64,000 bases of DNA, from assembly GCA_965227255.1 (NCBI GenBank), contig CBDDFS010000002.1, positions 1,178,001-1,242,000 on the forward strand, given 5' to 3'. Position 1 is the stretch's first letter. Each line of letters begins with the position of its first letter. Below are positions 10,325 to 18,710 of the stretch, in pieces. Made by a program: the position numbers and the translations under genes. Below the pieces are notes generated by a model that ran no database searches, had not been told where the DNA came from, and was given only the letters and a program-made list of their open reading frames with translations. The DNA comes from CBDDFS01 sp965227255 (GTDB lineage: Bacteria > Bacteroidota > Bacteroidia > Flavobacteriales_E > Vicingaceae).

Positions 10325-10507
10325 ATGAGTAAGTCTACCTCTTTTAACCCAGATATGGCCGATAAGTCGTCAACCAAAGAAAAAGAACAAAAAACGCTTC
10401 CTACGACTCCAAAAAAGGAAACAATCGAAAACATTATAGCTTTTTCTAAATCCTATTCCGTAAGGAGAGGTAAAATGATTGAAAAGATGGAGTTCAATTT
10501 GAACTGA
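10325..10507 (+). CDS. Small polar hypothetical protein downstream of the sigma factor gene
   Basis: This 60-residue frame starts 48 bases after the sigma factor and ends just before the convergent nth gene. The first 35 residues are lysine-, serine- and threonine-rich and look disordered; residues 36-60 (TIENIIAFSKSYSVRRGKMIEKMEFNLN) could form a helix. No signal peptide or membrane segment is visible. Bacteroidota often carry a short protein in this position, which supports it being real, but I do not recognise a named family. It could be a small regulator of the sigma factor; that is a guess from position only. Confidence 0.5.
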   Translation: MSKSTSFNPDMADKSSTKEKEQKTLPTTPKKETIENIIAFSKSYSVRRGKMIEKMEFNLN

Positions 10508-10510
10508 TCT

Positions 10511-11146
10511 TTAGCGTTTCATGTTTTTTCGTCCGATCACACTGCATATAGGGCAGTGAGCGGGGTTGTGTCCCCTGGCCGGACAATATTCTCTTCCAAA
10601 ATAGATGATCTGCAGATGCAGTTTGTTCCAGCTTTCCCTTGGAAACTTTTTCTTTAAATCCTTTTCTGTTTTAACTACATTTTTACCTGTTGAAAGCGCC
10701 CATCGGTAGGCCAAGCGATGAATATGGGTGTCAACCGGAAATGCCGGTTCTTGGAATACCTGTGACATAATAACCGAAGCAGTCTTATGGCCAACTCCCG
10801 GCAATGATTCAAGGTCTTCATAAGTATTCGGAACCAGTCCGTCGTATTTGTCTAGAAGTATCTGCGACAATTCATAAATGGCCTTTGATTTCTGTGGCGA
10901 TAATCCACAAGGCCTGATCACCTCTTCAATATTTTCCCGCCCTATTTTCAACATGGCCTTTGGTGTGCTCGAAAGAGGAAAAAGTTCTGCTGTGACCTTG
11001 TTCACTCTTTCGTCTGTGCATTGTGCGGAAAGGACCACCGCCACTAACATTGTGAACGCATCTGTATGATGAAGTGGGATTGGAGGATTTGGATATAATG
11101 AATCCAATTTTTTTAGAACGAAATCAACTTTTTCCGATGTCTTCAA
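10511..11146 (-). CDS. nth: Endonuclease III
   Basis: This 211-residue protein is the base-excision glycosylase/AP lyase of oxidised pyrimidines. The helix-hairpin-helix LPGVGHKTA (catalytic lysine) and the downstream PVDTHIHR (catalytic aspartate) are present. The C-terminal iron-sulphur cluster site is unusual: I see C-x9-C-x2-C and no fourth cysteine where the canonical C-x6-C-x2-C-x5-C pattern would put it. The cluster may be lost or rearranged, as in some other Bacteroidota; glycosylase function does not strictly need it. It is convergent with the sigma-factor operon. Confidence 0.93.
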   Translation of the reverse strand: MKTSEKVDFVLKKLDSLYPNPPIPLHHTDAFTMLVAVVLSAQCTDERVNKVTAELFPLSSTPKAMLKIGRENIEEVIRPCGLSPQKSKAIYELSQILLDKYDGLVPNTYEDLESLPGVGHKTASVIMSQVFQEPAFPVDTHIHRLAYRWALSTGKNVVKTEKDLKKKFPRESWNKLHLQIIYFGREYCPARGHNPAHCPICSVIGRKNMKR

Positions 11147-11237
11147 AGCCTTTTATTTTTCCTGAATACGGGCGCAAAATAATTAATTAAAAATCTTGCT
11201 TATGTAATTCTTTTGTCTATTTTGTTTGGGAGCATTT

Positions 11238-11254
11238 TGACGAAAATATCGTCA
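11238..11254. promoter_or_regulatory. Perfect palindrome upstream of bcp
   Basis: TGACGA-AAATA-TCGTCA forms a perfect inverted repeat with six-base arms and a five-base spacer, ending 18 bases before the bcp start codon. It is not followed by a T run, so it looks more like a protein binding site than a terminator. Its position fits an operator, or a hairpin in the 5' leader, controlling the peroxiredoxin gene. This is an inference from symmetry and place only. Confidence 0.4.
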
Positions 11255-11272
11255 TTCTAAATATCACAAAGA

Positions 11273-11728
11273 ATGAAAGTTGGAGATAAAGCACCTGATT
11301 TCGAAGGGTTAAATGAAAAGGGTGAAAAGGTAAGTCTTGACTCTTATAAAGGAAAGAAACTCATCCTCTATTTCTATCCGAAAGATGATACACCTGGATG
11401 TACAGCAGAGTCTTGCAACCTAAGAGACAATTACAGCGAATTAAAGAAAATGGGATTTGAAGTGCTGGGTGTGAGTGCCGATAACGAAGCGAAACATCAA
11501 AAATTTATCAACAAGTACGATCTACCATTTTCCTTACTAGCTGATACTGAGAAGGATGTCATTCAAAAATACGGTGTTTGGGGTGAAAAAAAATTTATGG
11601 GGAAAGTTTACGACGGTATAATAAGGACGACCTTTGTTATAGATGAAAACGGTGTTATTGAACACATCGTCGACAAGGTCAAAACGAAATCTCACAGTGA
11701 GCAGATCATAGAACTAATGTCGAACTAA
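11273..11728 (+). CDS. bcp: Thioredoxin-dependent thiol peroxidase (Bcp/PrxQ)
   Basis: The 151-residue protein is a PrxQ-type peroxiredoxin that reduces hydroperoxides in the cytosol using thioredoxin. The motif DDTPGCTAESC places the peroxidatic cysteine at residue 43 and the resolving cysteine at residue 48, the atypical two-cysteine arrangement. Length is normal for the family. It lies 11 bases before recA in the same direction, so the two may be co-transcribed. Confidence 0.95.
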   Translation: MKVGDKAPDFEGLNEKGEKVSLDSYKGKKLILYFYPKDDTPGCTAESCNLRDNYSELKKMGFEVLGVSADNEAKHQKFINKYDLPFSLLADTEKDVIQKYGVWGEKKFMGKVYDGIIRTTFVIDENGVIEHIVDKVKTKSHSEQIIELMSN

Positions 11729-11739
11729 TTACTAATCAC

Positions 11740-12756
11740 ATGGCAACAGAAGTAAAAGAAATGAACAAGGAAAAGCTCAAGGCTCTTGAGCTTACAATGG
11801 ATAAAATTGATAAAACCTATGGTAAGGGCACCATCATGCGCCTTGGTCAGGTTGTTCAGGAGAATGTAGACGCCATTTCCTCGGGATCCATTAGTCTTGA
11901 TAACGCTCTGGGAATAAAAGGCTATCCAAGAGGTAGAATAGTTGAAATTTACGGACCTGAATCATCAGGTAAAACTACACTGGCCATTCATGCCATTGCC
12001 GAAGTTCAAAAACAAGGAGGAATAGCTGCCTTTATTGATGCTGAGCATGCCTTTGACAAATTTTATGCCGAATCATTGGGTGTTGATACCGAAAATCTTT
12101 TGATCTCTCAACCCGACAATGGTGAGCAGGCTTTGGAAATTGCTGATAATCTGATTCGCTCTGGTGCCATTGATCTTCTTGTTGTGGATTCTGTTGCTGC
12201 TTTGACTCCAAGAGCTGAGATTGAGGGTGAGATGGGTGATAGTAAAGTTGGACTACAGGCCAGACTGATGTCACAGGCATTGCGAAAACTTACGGCAACA
12301 ATAAGTAAAACTGGAGCCGTTTGTGTCTTTATCAATCAGCTGAGAGAAAAGATCGGTGTGATGTTTGGCAATCCAGAGACAACTACGGGAGGAAACGCGC
12401 TAAAATTTTATTCTTCAATCAGACTGGACATCCGAAGAATCGGTCAGATCAAATCTGGAGATGAGATCAACGGAAACAGGGTGAGAGTGAAAGTAGTGAA
12501 GAATAAAGTGGCACCTCCTTTTAGAAAAGCCGAATTCGATATTCTTTACGGTGAAGGCATTTCTTTGCTGGGTGAGATCATCGACCTAGGTGTGGATTAT
12601 AACATTATCAAGAAGAGCGGAAGCTGGTTCAGCTATGGAGATGTCAAACTCGGACAGGGTAGAGATGCCGTAAAAGAGTTGCTGGCGGATAATATTGAAC
12701 TCGCCGACGAATTGAAGGCCAAAATATCGGAAGCCCTCTCTGAGAATCCTAGATAG
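11740..12756 (+). CDS. recA: Recombinase RecA
   Basis: This 338-residue protein is a complete RecA. Walker A GPESSGKTT lies at about residue 72, the Walker B LLVVDSVAAL region at about 148, and the L2 loop segment GNPETTTGGNALKFY and the C-terminal domain are all recognisable. It binds single-stranded DNA and drives homologous pairing and the SOS response. No recX gene follows; a TPR lipoprotein comes next after 43 bases. Confidence 0.98.
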   Translation: MATEVKEMNKEKLKALELTMDKIDKTYGKGTIMRLGQVVQENVDAISSGSISLDNALGIKGYPRGRIVEIYGPESSGKTTLAIHAIAEVQKQGGIAAFIDAEHAFDKFYAESLGVDTENLLISQPDNGEQALEIADNLIRSGAIDLLVVDSVAALTPRAEIEGEMGDSKVGLQARLMSQALRKLTATISKTGAVCVFINQLREKIGVMFGNPETTTGGNALKFYSSIRLDIRRIGQIKSGDEINGNRVRVKVVKNKVAPPFRKAEFDILYGEGISLLGEIIDLGVDYNIIKKSGSWFSYGDVKLGQGRDAVKELLADNIELADELKAKISEALSENPR

Positions 12757-12799
12757 TAGAGGAAGCACATATCAGATATTTTCAGAAATTCGCAGCTCT

Positions 12800-13819
12800 A
12801 TGAGAGTTTGTATATTTCTGTTATCCGTTGTTTTCTGGTCATGCAATTCTGAGCAGACACTTCCTGAAATTCAAGAAGATTTTTCGACTTATTCAACCGA
12901 AGAGCTAACACTTCGTATGAATGAGATAAATGCTGAGCTAAGGGATAATATAGATAATGCCGATCTATATCTTACAAGATCCCAGCTTTATAGAGCTTCC
13001 GGTGACTATCAGGCAGCTTTTGAAGATATTGAGAGAGCTCTTCAGATCAACGGAAATAATTCGTCATACCTTCTTGAGAAAGGTGACCTTTTGATTGCTG
13101 TAAAGGAATTCAGTAAGGCGGAGGACGCTCTGAAGAGATGTGCTCAAATTGACAGAGAAAGCGCGGCATGCAGAATAAAATTAGCTGAATTCTACTTCTA
13201 CACCAGAAGGTTCAAAGACGCAATGACCTATGCGAATCAAGCCTTGAAAATCGACAAATACGATGCTGATGCATATTTCCTGAAAGGTATGATTCACATG
13301 GCTTCAGGGGATTCTTCATTGGCCGTCTCGAGTTTCCAGACAGCTGTTGAGCAAAATCCCGACTTCTTTGAGGCTTACTTCGAACTTGGATCCATATTTG
13401 CGGCCTCGGGAAATAGCATAGCAATTGAATATTATAACAATGCGATCAGGATACGACCAGAAATGGTTGAGTCATATTACAACAAGGGCTTACTCAGTCA
13501 GGAATTGGGAATGTATAACGAGGCACTCCAGACCTACGCTGAGTTGTTGAGAGTTGATCCTAATTATGCAGAGGCCCATTTTAACATGGGATATGTGAAC
13601 ATGTATTACCTGCGGGAGTACAAACAGGGCGCTGTTCATTTTTCGGATGCCATTCGAGTCAATCCAAAATACCACCAGGCTTATTACAATCGGGGGTATT
13701 GTTATGAGCTCATGGGAGATATTCAGAGAGCTCTTGTAGATTACGATAATGCCCTTGCGATAAATCCAACGTATACTCTTGCGGCAGAAGGAAAGACCCG
13801 GGTTACGGTTAATGAATAA
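12800..13819 (+). CDS. TPR-repeat lipoprotein
   Basis: The 339-residue protein has a lipoprotein signal ending in the lipobox-like FWSC (cysteine near residue 15), followed by an acidic linker and about seven tetratricopeptide repeats spanning residues 50-335, with the typical ALQIN / ALKID / AIRIRPE spacing of 34 residues. TPR arrays are protein-protein scaffolds; the partner is unknown. It would sit on the periplasmic side of a membrane. It lies between recA and ettA and is likely in the same transcript. Confidence 0.85.
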   Translation: MRVCIFLLSVVFWSCNSEQTLPEIQEDFSTYSTEELTLRMNEINAELRDNIDNADLYLTRSQLYRASGDYQAAFEDIERALQINGNNSSYLLEKGDLLIAVKEFSKAEDALKRCAQIDRESAACRIKLAEFYFYTRRFKDAMTYANQALKIDKYDADAYFLKGMIHMASGDSSLAVSSFQTAVEQNPDFFEAYFELGSIFAASGNSIAIEYYNNAIRIRPEMVESYYNKGLLSQELGMYNEALQTYAELLRVDPNYAEAHFNMGYVNMYYLREYKQGAVHFSDAIRVNPKYHQAYYNRGYCYELMGDIQRALVDYDNALAINPTYTLAAEGKTRVTVNE

Positions 13820-13840
13820 TTACATCAAAGAAATCTAAAG

Positions 13841-15523
13841 ATGTCAGACGAAAAGATCATTTTTTCAATGTACAAAGTGAGCAAGTCGCTCAATAATGGA
13901 AAGCAAATAATTAAGGACATTTCCCTGTCATTTTTCTACGGAGCCAAGATTGGTATTATCGGTTTGAATGGTGCAGGTAAATCAACCGTTCTTCGCATCA
14001 TTGCCGGAATTGAAAAATCATTTCAAGGAGAGGTTGTATTCAATGAGGAATACAGCGTTGGATTTCTGCCACAGGAGCCGGAACTTGATGATGACAAAAC
14101 GGTTCGAGAGATCGTTGAAGAGGGCATGAGCGATGTTGTTGGTGCTTTGAAAGAATTTGAAGAGGTGAATAACAGCTTTGCGGATCCCGAGGTAATGGAA
14201 GATCCGGATAAGATGGAAAAACTGATCAAAAGACAGGCAGAGCTTCAGGAGACCATTGACAATCTCGGTGGTTGGGAAATAGACAATAAACTGGCCCGGG
14301 CCATGGATGCCTTGAATTGTCCCCCGGAAGATGCCGTCATTAAAAATCTCTCTGGTGGTGAGCGACGTCGTGTTGCTCTTGTGAGACTTTTATTGAAAGA
14401 ACCGGATATTCTCCTCCTGGATGAACCTACCAACCACCTGGACGCTGAATCAGTTTATTGGTTAGAGCAGCATCTTCAGCAGTATAAAGGAACTGTTATT
14501 GCCGTAACGCACGATAGATATTTCCTTGACAATGTGTCGGGATGGATCCTCGAGCTCGATCGCGGCCAGGGAATTCCTTGGAAAGGAAACTATTCATCAT
14601 GGCTTGATCAAAAATCAAAGAGACTTCAGCAGGAAGAAAAGCAGGAAAGTCGACGCCAGAAAATATTACAGCGCGAGCTGGAATGGTCGAGGATGACTCC
14701 AAAGGCCCGACAAACCAAATCGAAGGCTCGATTGAGCAATTACGAGAAGTTGTTGTCGCAGAAATCTCAGGATAAGATCAATAAACTGGAGCTGTTTATT
14801 CCGAACGGACAAAGATTGGGTAACAATGTTGTAGAATTTGAAAACATTTCAAAGGGATTCGAAGACCGTTTATTAATTGAGAATCTGAGCTTTAGTTTAC
14901 CTCCGGCCGGAGTTGTGGGAGTTATTGGTCCGAATGGTGCCGGTAAGACCACACTTTTCAGAATGATCATGGGAGAAGAACAGGCTGATTCGGGCAAAAT
15001 CACCATTGGTGATACGGTTCAGACCGGTTATGTGGATCAGAGACACAAGGATGTTGACCCTGAGAAGACTGTTTGGGAAGTGGTTTCCGGAGGAAATGAA
15101 ATCATTGAAATAGGAGGGAACCAGTTTAACAGCAGGGCCTACCTGGCTCAGTTCAACTTTACCGGGCAGGATCAGAATAAGAAGGTAAAAGTGCTTTCAG
15201 GTGGTGAAAGAAACCGTCTTCATCTTGCCATGACCTTGAAACTTGAGGCCAATTTGCTTCTTCTCGATGAGCCCACGAATGATATTGACGTGAACACACT
15301 TCGGGCATTGGAAGAAGGTATTGAAAATTTTGCCGGATGTGCTGTAGTCATCTCTCACGACCGATGGTTCCTGGATCGAATTTGTACTCACATACTTGCC
15401 TTTGAAGGAGATGCTTCGGTTTATTTCTTTGAAGGAGGCTTTACAGACTATGAAATGAACAGGAAGAAACGACTGGGTGAAGAATTGCATCGATTTAAAT
15501 ACAAAAAGCTTGTCAAGAGTTAA
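13841..15523 (+). CDS. ettA: Energy-dependent translational throttle protein EttA (ABC-F)
   Basis: This 560-residue soluble protein has two ABC ATPase domains joined by a charged helical linker (about residues 240-320). Walker A motifs are GLNGAGKST and GPNGAGKTT; signatures are LSGGERRRV and LSGGERNRL; both LLLDEPTN Walker B motifs are intact. No membrane segment is present. The linker and overall length match EttA, which binds the ribosomal E site and gates the first peptide bond according to ATP level. The last 14 codons overlap the possible GTG start of the next gene. Confidence 0.95.
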   Translation: MSDEKIIFSMYKVSKSLNNGKQIIKDISLSFFYGAKIGIIGLNGAGKSTVLRIIAGIEKSFQGEVVFNEEYSVGFLPQEPELDDDKTVREIVEEGMSDVVGALKEFEEVNNSFADPEVMEDPDKMEKLIKRQAELQETIDNLGGWEIDNKLARAMDALNCPPEDAVIKNLSGGERRRVALVRLLLKEPDILLLDEPTNHLDAESVYWLEQHLQQYKGTVIAVTHDRYFLDNVSGWILELDRGQGIPWKGNYSSWLDQKSKRLQQEEKQESRRQKILQRELEWSRMTPKARQTKSKARLSNYEKLLSQKSQDKINKLELFIPNGQRLGNNVVEFENISKGFEDRLLIENLSFSLPPAGVVGVIGPNGAGKTTLFRMIMGEEQADSGKITIGDTVQTGYVDQRHKDVDPEKTVWEVVSGGNEIIEIGGNQFNSRAYLAQFNFTGQDQNKKVKVLSGGERNRLHLAMTLKLEANLLLLDEPTNDIDVNTLRALEEGIENFAGCAVVISHDRWFLDRICTHILAFEGDASVYFFEGGFTDYEMNRKKRLGEELHRFKYKKLVKS

Positions 15524-16004
15524 ACGCTTTTTTTCTGCAGTCGCCCTTTCTGCAGCTCTCCTTTCATGTGGAGGAGCCATCGAAGAATCTTCAGATTTTT
15601 TTTCGGTCTCACTTGAAAGCATTGAATGGCTGGTTGGTGAGTGGCAAGATAAAGATCGTCCGAATCAGTGGGAGATCTGGGAAAAAGACGGCGATCAGCT
15701 CAAGGGAATTGCCATTCACGTTCGCAATAATCAGGATACTACGATTTTCGAAAGAATGACCATCAGTCAGGATGATGGAACTTTAATCTTCACGGCCATG
15801 GTGAGAGAGAACAAAGAGCCTGTTCAGTTCAGAGCTCAAAGAATTGAAAGTAATCTGGTATTATTTGAAAACCCTCAACACGACTTCCCGAAATATATAG
15901 CCTACACTTTGCTCAATATAGAAGATGCTATAGTTGATGTTTTGGAAACCGAAGCAGGTGATGGTGAAAGAGGCGTGCGGACCCAGCTATTACGAAGAAA
16001 ATAA
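15510..16004 (+). CDS. DUF6265-like lipoprotein
   Basis: The frame is open from a GTG at 15477 inside ettA, but the TTG at 15510 gives a clean lipoprotein signal (basic SRVKR, hydrophobic core, lipobox ALLSC), so I prefer it. The mature part, from about residue 35, has the WLVGEWQD...WEIWEKDGDQLKG...FERMTI pattern of the DUF6265 small beta-rich domain, of unknown function. It overlaps ettA by 14 bases and is convergent with the methyltransferase gene, sharing 15 bases at their ends. Confidence 0.75.
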   Translation: MSRVKRFFSAVALSAALLSCGGAIEESSDFFSVSLESIEWLVGEWQDKDRPNQWEIWEKDGDQLKGIAIHVRNNQDTTIFERMTISQDDGTLIFTAMVRENKEPVQFRAQRIESNLVLFENPQHDFPKYIAYTLLNIEDAIVDVLETEAGDGERGVRTQLLRRK

Positions 16005-17177
16005 TTCGCACAGACATATTTCAGGTCTGTTATTGGAATCTCGATAAAGTATTAGACTTTCTTTTCCCCCATTCCTGACCTTCAATTTTTTGGAGATGGT
16101 TTTGATGTCGTCAGGGAAATTTCTGATGATTAAATTCAATTTGCTTGGAAGAGAAGAGTCCTTTTTATATGGTAAAACCTTAGAGACTCTGTATTTTTTA
16201 CCTGGGAAATCAGTTACGGCATTCGAAGATGTGTAAATATGGGTGTTGGCTGAAATCTTTTTAACTTCAAAATCTATGCACGGTGCCTTGAACGCACCGG
16301 CCTTTGTTAGTGAGGCATTGGGCAGATAAACGTAGTCGAGAATCTCAGAGTAATCCAATTGGATATTCGATTCAGCGTCAATTTCAAACTGATATGAAAA
16401 AGGACTTTTACCAAGTTCGTGGCAATGAATCAGACCGTCGAATTCTTGTTCCGAAATATGAATGAGAATCTCCTTACATTCATTATCGACTGATACGACA
16501 TAAACCTTGCTTATCTCTGGAATCTTCTTTAATAATTCTTTGAGATCGAACATGGGTGAGAGTTTGATAAGGATGTCCTTGCTGCATTCAATCAGTCGTG
16601 GGAGTAATTGAGACACATTTGGTGTCATATCTTCCAACAAGACAGCTCGATTATTCCCTGCTCTGCGATCCGGATCGATGTATATGAGATCAAACTGAGA
16701 CTCACATGTTTTGAGGAATTCTTCTGAGGTGCTATTGATAAAATCAACATTGTTCCGTCCGAGCACCGAAAAATTATGTTCTGTTATTTCAAGCAATTCC
16801 GCATCTTGTTCAACTAAAGTGTAATCCAAATACTTAGTTGACAAAAAGACACTGTCGATACCCAAACCTCCAGTAAGATCCACGGCTTTTTTTCCATCGA
16901 ACAGACTGGCTTTAAATTTGGCAGTCCACTCAGAGGAGCTCTGTTCAATGGAAATTGCTTTCGGAAAAATGATGTCGCTTTTGTTGTGAAGAAATGGAAA
17001 TTTGTTCTTAGACTTTTGATATCCACTGATTTGATCAAGGATAAATCTTCTTTTATAATCAGCCAGATGGCTCAGTTTCAGTGATACATCGACCGGATCT
17101 GTATTCTTGTATTTCTCAAAGAATTCCCTGACCTCGACATCATCGATCAGATCTATTTTACTGTTCGATGAGGTCAT
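15990..17177 (-). CDS. THUMP-like class I SAM-dependent methyltransferase
   Basis: The frame extends upstream to 17294, but the ATG at 17177 is preferred because it overlaps the end of the preceding gene by only 20 bases and starts the conserved sequence. The 395-residue product has a Rossmann methyltransferase core: VDLTGGLGIDSVFLS near residue 100 binds S-adenosylmethionine, and IYIDPDRR near residue 165 is the (D/N)PP(Y/F)-like catalytic region. The architecture is that of the Bacteroidota THUMP-like methyltransferases, presumed to act on RNA. The substrate is unknown. Confidence 0.8.
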   Translation of the reverse strand: MTSSNSKIDLIDDVEVREFFEKYKNTDPVDVSLKLSHLADYKRRFILDQISGYQKSKNKFPFLHNKSDIIFPKAISIEQSSSEWTAKFKASLFDGKKAVDLTGGLGIDSVFLSTKYLDYTLVEQDAELLEITEHNFSVLGRNNVDFINSTSEEFLKTCESQFDLIYIDPDRRAGNNRAVLLEDMTPNVSQLLPRLIECSKDILIKLSPMFDLKELLKKIPEISKVYVVSVDNECKEILIHISEQEFDGLIHCHELGKSPFSYQFEIDAESNIQLDYSEILDYVYLPNASLTKAGAFKAPCIDFEVKKISANTHIYTSSNAVTDFPGKKYRVSKVLPYKKDSSLPSKLNLIIRNFPDDIKTISKKLKVRNGGKESLILYRDSNNRPEICLCELFSS

Positions 17178-17832
17178 TTCCCATGAAAACGTATTCAATG
17201 ATATTTGATCCCATTCGAAGAGCCTTTTCTCTTTGCTGAGGACTGTCGTTATGCACGTCAGGTGATTCCCAACCATCACCGAGATCAGACTCAAAAGAAT
17301 AAAAGCAGATCATTCGTCCTTCCCAGAAAAGTCCAAATCCCTGAGGATTCTGGTCATCGTGCTCATGAATCTTGGGTAAACCATTGGGGAAGTCGTAGGA
17401 TTGATGATAAATTGGATGGTTATAAGGCAATTCAACAAATTCCAACTCGGGAAAAACACCTTTCATTTCTCTTCGGATAAACGGATCGAAACCATAATTA
17501 TCATCAATATGTAAAAAACCACCTGCAATCAGATATTCTCGAAGGTTTTTGCGCTCTGTGTCGTTGAAGGTAATATTTCCATGCCCTGTCACATGAATGA
17601 ACGGATAATCGAATAGTTCTCTGCTGTCAGCTTCTACAATACCCTGTTCGGGATCGATACTCGTGCTCAGGTTCTTATTACAATATTTTGCAAGGTTCTT
17701 CAAAGAGGTTTCCAGATTCGCGTACCAATCTCCACCTCCTCTGTATTTCAAAAGACCAAGTTTATAGCTATAGTTCTGGGCATATCCCTGAACTGAAAGA
17801 AGGATAAGAGATATAAGCAGCAGTCTTTTCAT
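17158..17832 (-). CDS. DUF4159 domain-containing secreted protein
   Basis: This 224-residue protein has a signal peptide (residues 1-18, ending GYAQ) and a DUF4159 domain recognisable from YPFIHVTGHGNI, LREYLIAGGFLHIDDNYGFD and LPYNHPIYHQSY. The fold resembles class I glutamine amidotransferase-like domains, but I see no catalytic cysteine in place. It overlaps rsmE by 4 bases and the methyltransferase gene by 20, forming a three-gene operon. Function unknown; export to the periplasm is inferred. Confidence 0.85.
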   Translation of the reverse strand: MKRLLLISLILLSVQGYAQNYSYKLGLLKYRGGGDWYANLETSLKNLAKYCNKNLSTSIDPEQGIVEADSRELFDYPFIHVTGHGNITFNDTERKNLREYLIAGGFLHIDDNYGFDPFIRREMKGVFPELEFVELPYNHPIYHQSYDFPNGLPKIHEHDDQNPQGFGLFWEGRMICFYSFESDLGDGWESPDVHNDSPQQREKALRMGSNIIEYVFMGNDLIEQ

Positions 17833-18521
17833 TTGAGCAATTGAAAATACGAAGTTACGCCGATTGCAGCAGTTTCTGCTCTTAACGTCAGTTCACCCAG
17901 ATCAATTGCTTGAAAACCTGCCTTTGAGGCAGAATCTATCTCTTCCGGAGTAAAATCTCCTTCCGGTCCGATAAGGAAGACGATATCTTTTGAATGGTCA
18001 ACTTCATTCAATTTCAATTTTTCACCTTCTTCACAATGTGCGATTAACACGTTTCCCTCATAAGATCCCTCTATGAAATCCTGAATTTTTGTGACCTGAT
18101 GAATTTCAGGTTTGTATGGATTTCCGGATTGTTTCAAAGCCGATATGACAATTCTATCAAGTCTGTCTTCTTTGATATGAGGTTTTTCAGTTCTGGAACA
18201 CAAAAGTGGGATTATCGAATCAACACCCAATTCAGTTGCTTTTTCGATGATGTATTCAAATCTGTCTGCCTGTTTCAAGGGTGATACGGCAAGATGAAAT
18301 GCGGGCCTTCTTCTTTCTACTGTGCTGACATTGAGAATATTAAATGTCAAATCTCTTTTGTCGATGAATTCGACCTCACACTGGAGCTTAAGACCTTTTC
18401 CATTCACCACATTGAACTTTTCACCCGTTCTCAGTCGAAGAGATTTAATGGCGTGTCGGTTTTCTTCTTCAGGGAGTGAAGTGCTGAATTCGCTGCATTC
18501 TGGATCATAAAAGGTAGTCAC
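17829..18521 (-). CDS. rsmE: 16S rRNA (uracil1498-N3)-methyltransferase
   Basis: The 230-residue protein begins at a GTG and matches RsmE in length and motifs: the HAIKSLRLRTGEKFNVVNGKG region of the N-terminal PUA-like domain, and the SPOUT knot with EKATELGVDSIIPL, FLIGPEGDFTPEE and LGELTLRAETAA near the C terminus. It methylates U1498 of 16S rRNA. It heads a leftward operon with a DUF4159 protein and a THUMP-like methyltransferase. Confidence 0.95.
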   Translation of the reverse strand: MTTFYDPECSEFSTSLPEEENRHAIKSLRLRTGEKFNVVNGKGLKLQCEVEFIDKRDLTFNILNVSTVERRRPAFHLAVSPLKQADRFEYIIEKATELGVDSIIPLLCSRTEKPHIKEDRLDRIVISALKQSGNPYKPEIHQVTKIQDFIEGSYEGNVLIAHCEEGEKLKLNEVDHSKDIVFLIGPEGDFTPEEIDSASKAGFQAIDLGELTLRAETAAIGVTSYFQLLK

Positions 18522-18631
18522 GACGTAAAAATATGGATTGTGAAAAGCTGGTCTAAAAATAGGGATGAATATTCTTGGCTTCTATGTTTTGTTCTTGAAT
18601 AATTATTAATATTGCATATCAATCATTGATT

Positions 18632-18678
18632 TTGTCCTATCGGACGATCATTTCTCAAAAAATTTCTTGCTAAGAAAT
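18632..18678 (+). promoter_or_regulatory. Two small hairpins in the rho leader
   Basis: Two inverted repeats lie upstream of rho. The first, 18632-18647, has the core GTCC-TATC-GGAC extended by two further pairs, one of them G-T. The second, 18662-18678, is ATTTCTT-GCT-AAGAAAT with seven perfect pairs. The second ends 32 bases before the start codon. They may be part of the transcript leader and could matter for rho autoregulation, which is established for rho in enterobacteria, but there is no direct evidence here. Confidence 0.3.
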
Positions 18679-18710
18679 CCACTTTGAAAATCTGTTATAG
18701 TTTCTAGAAC

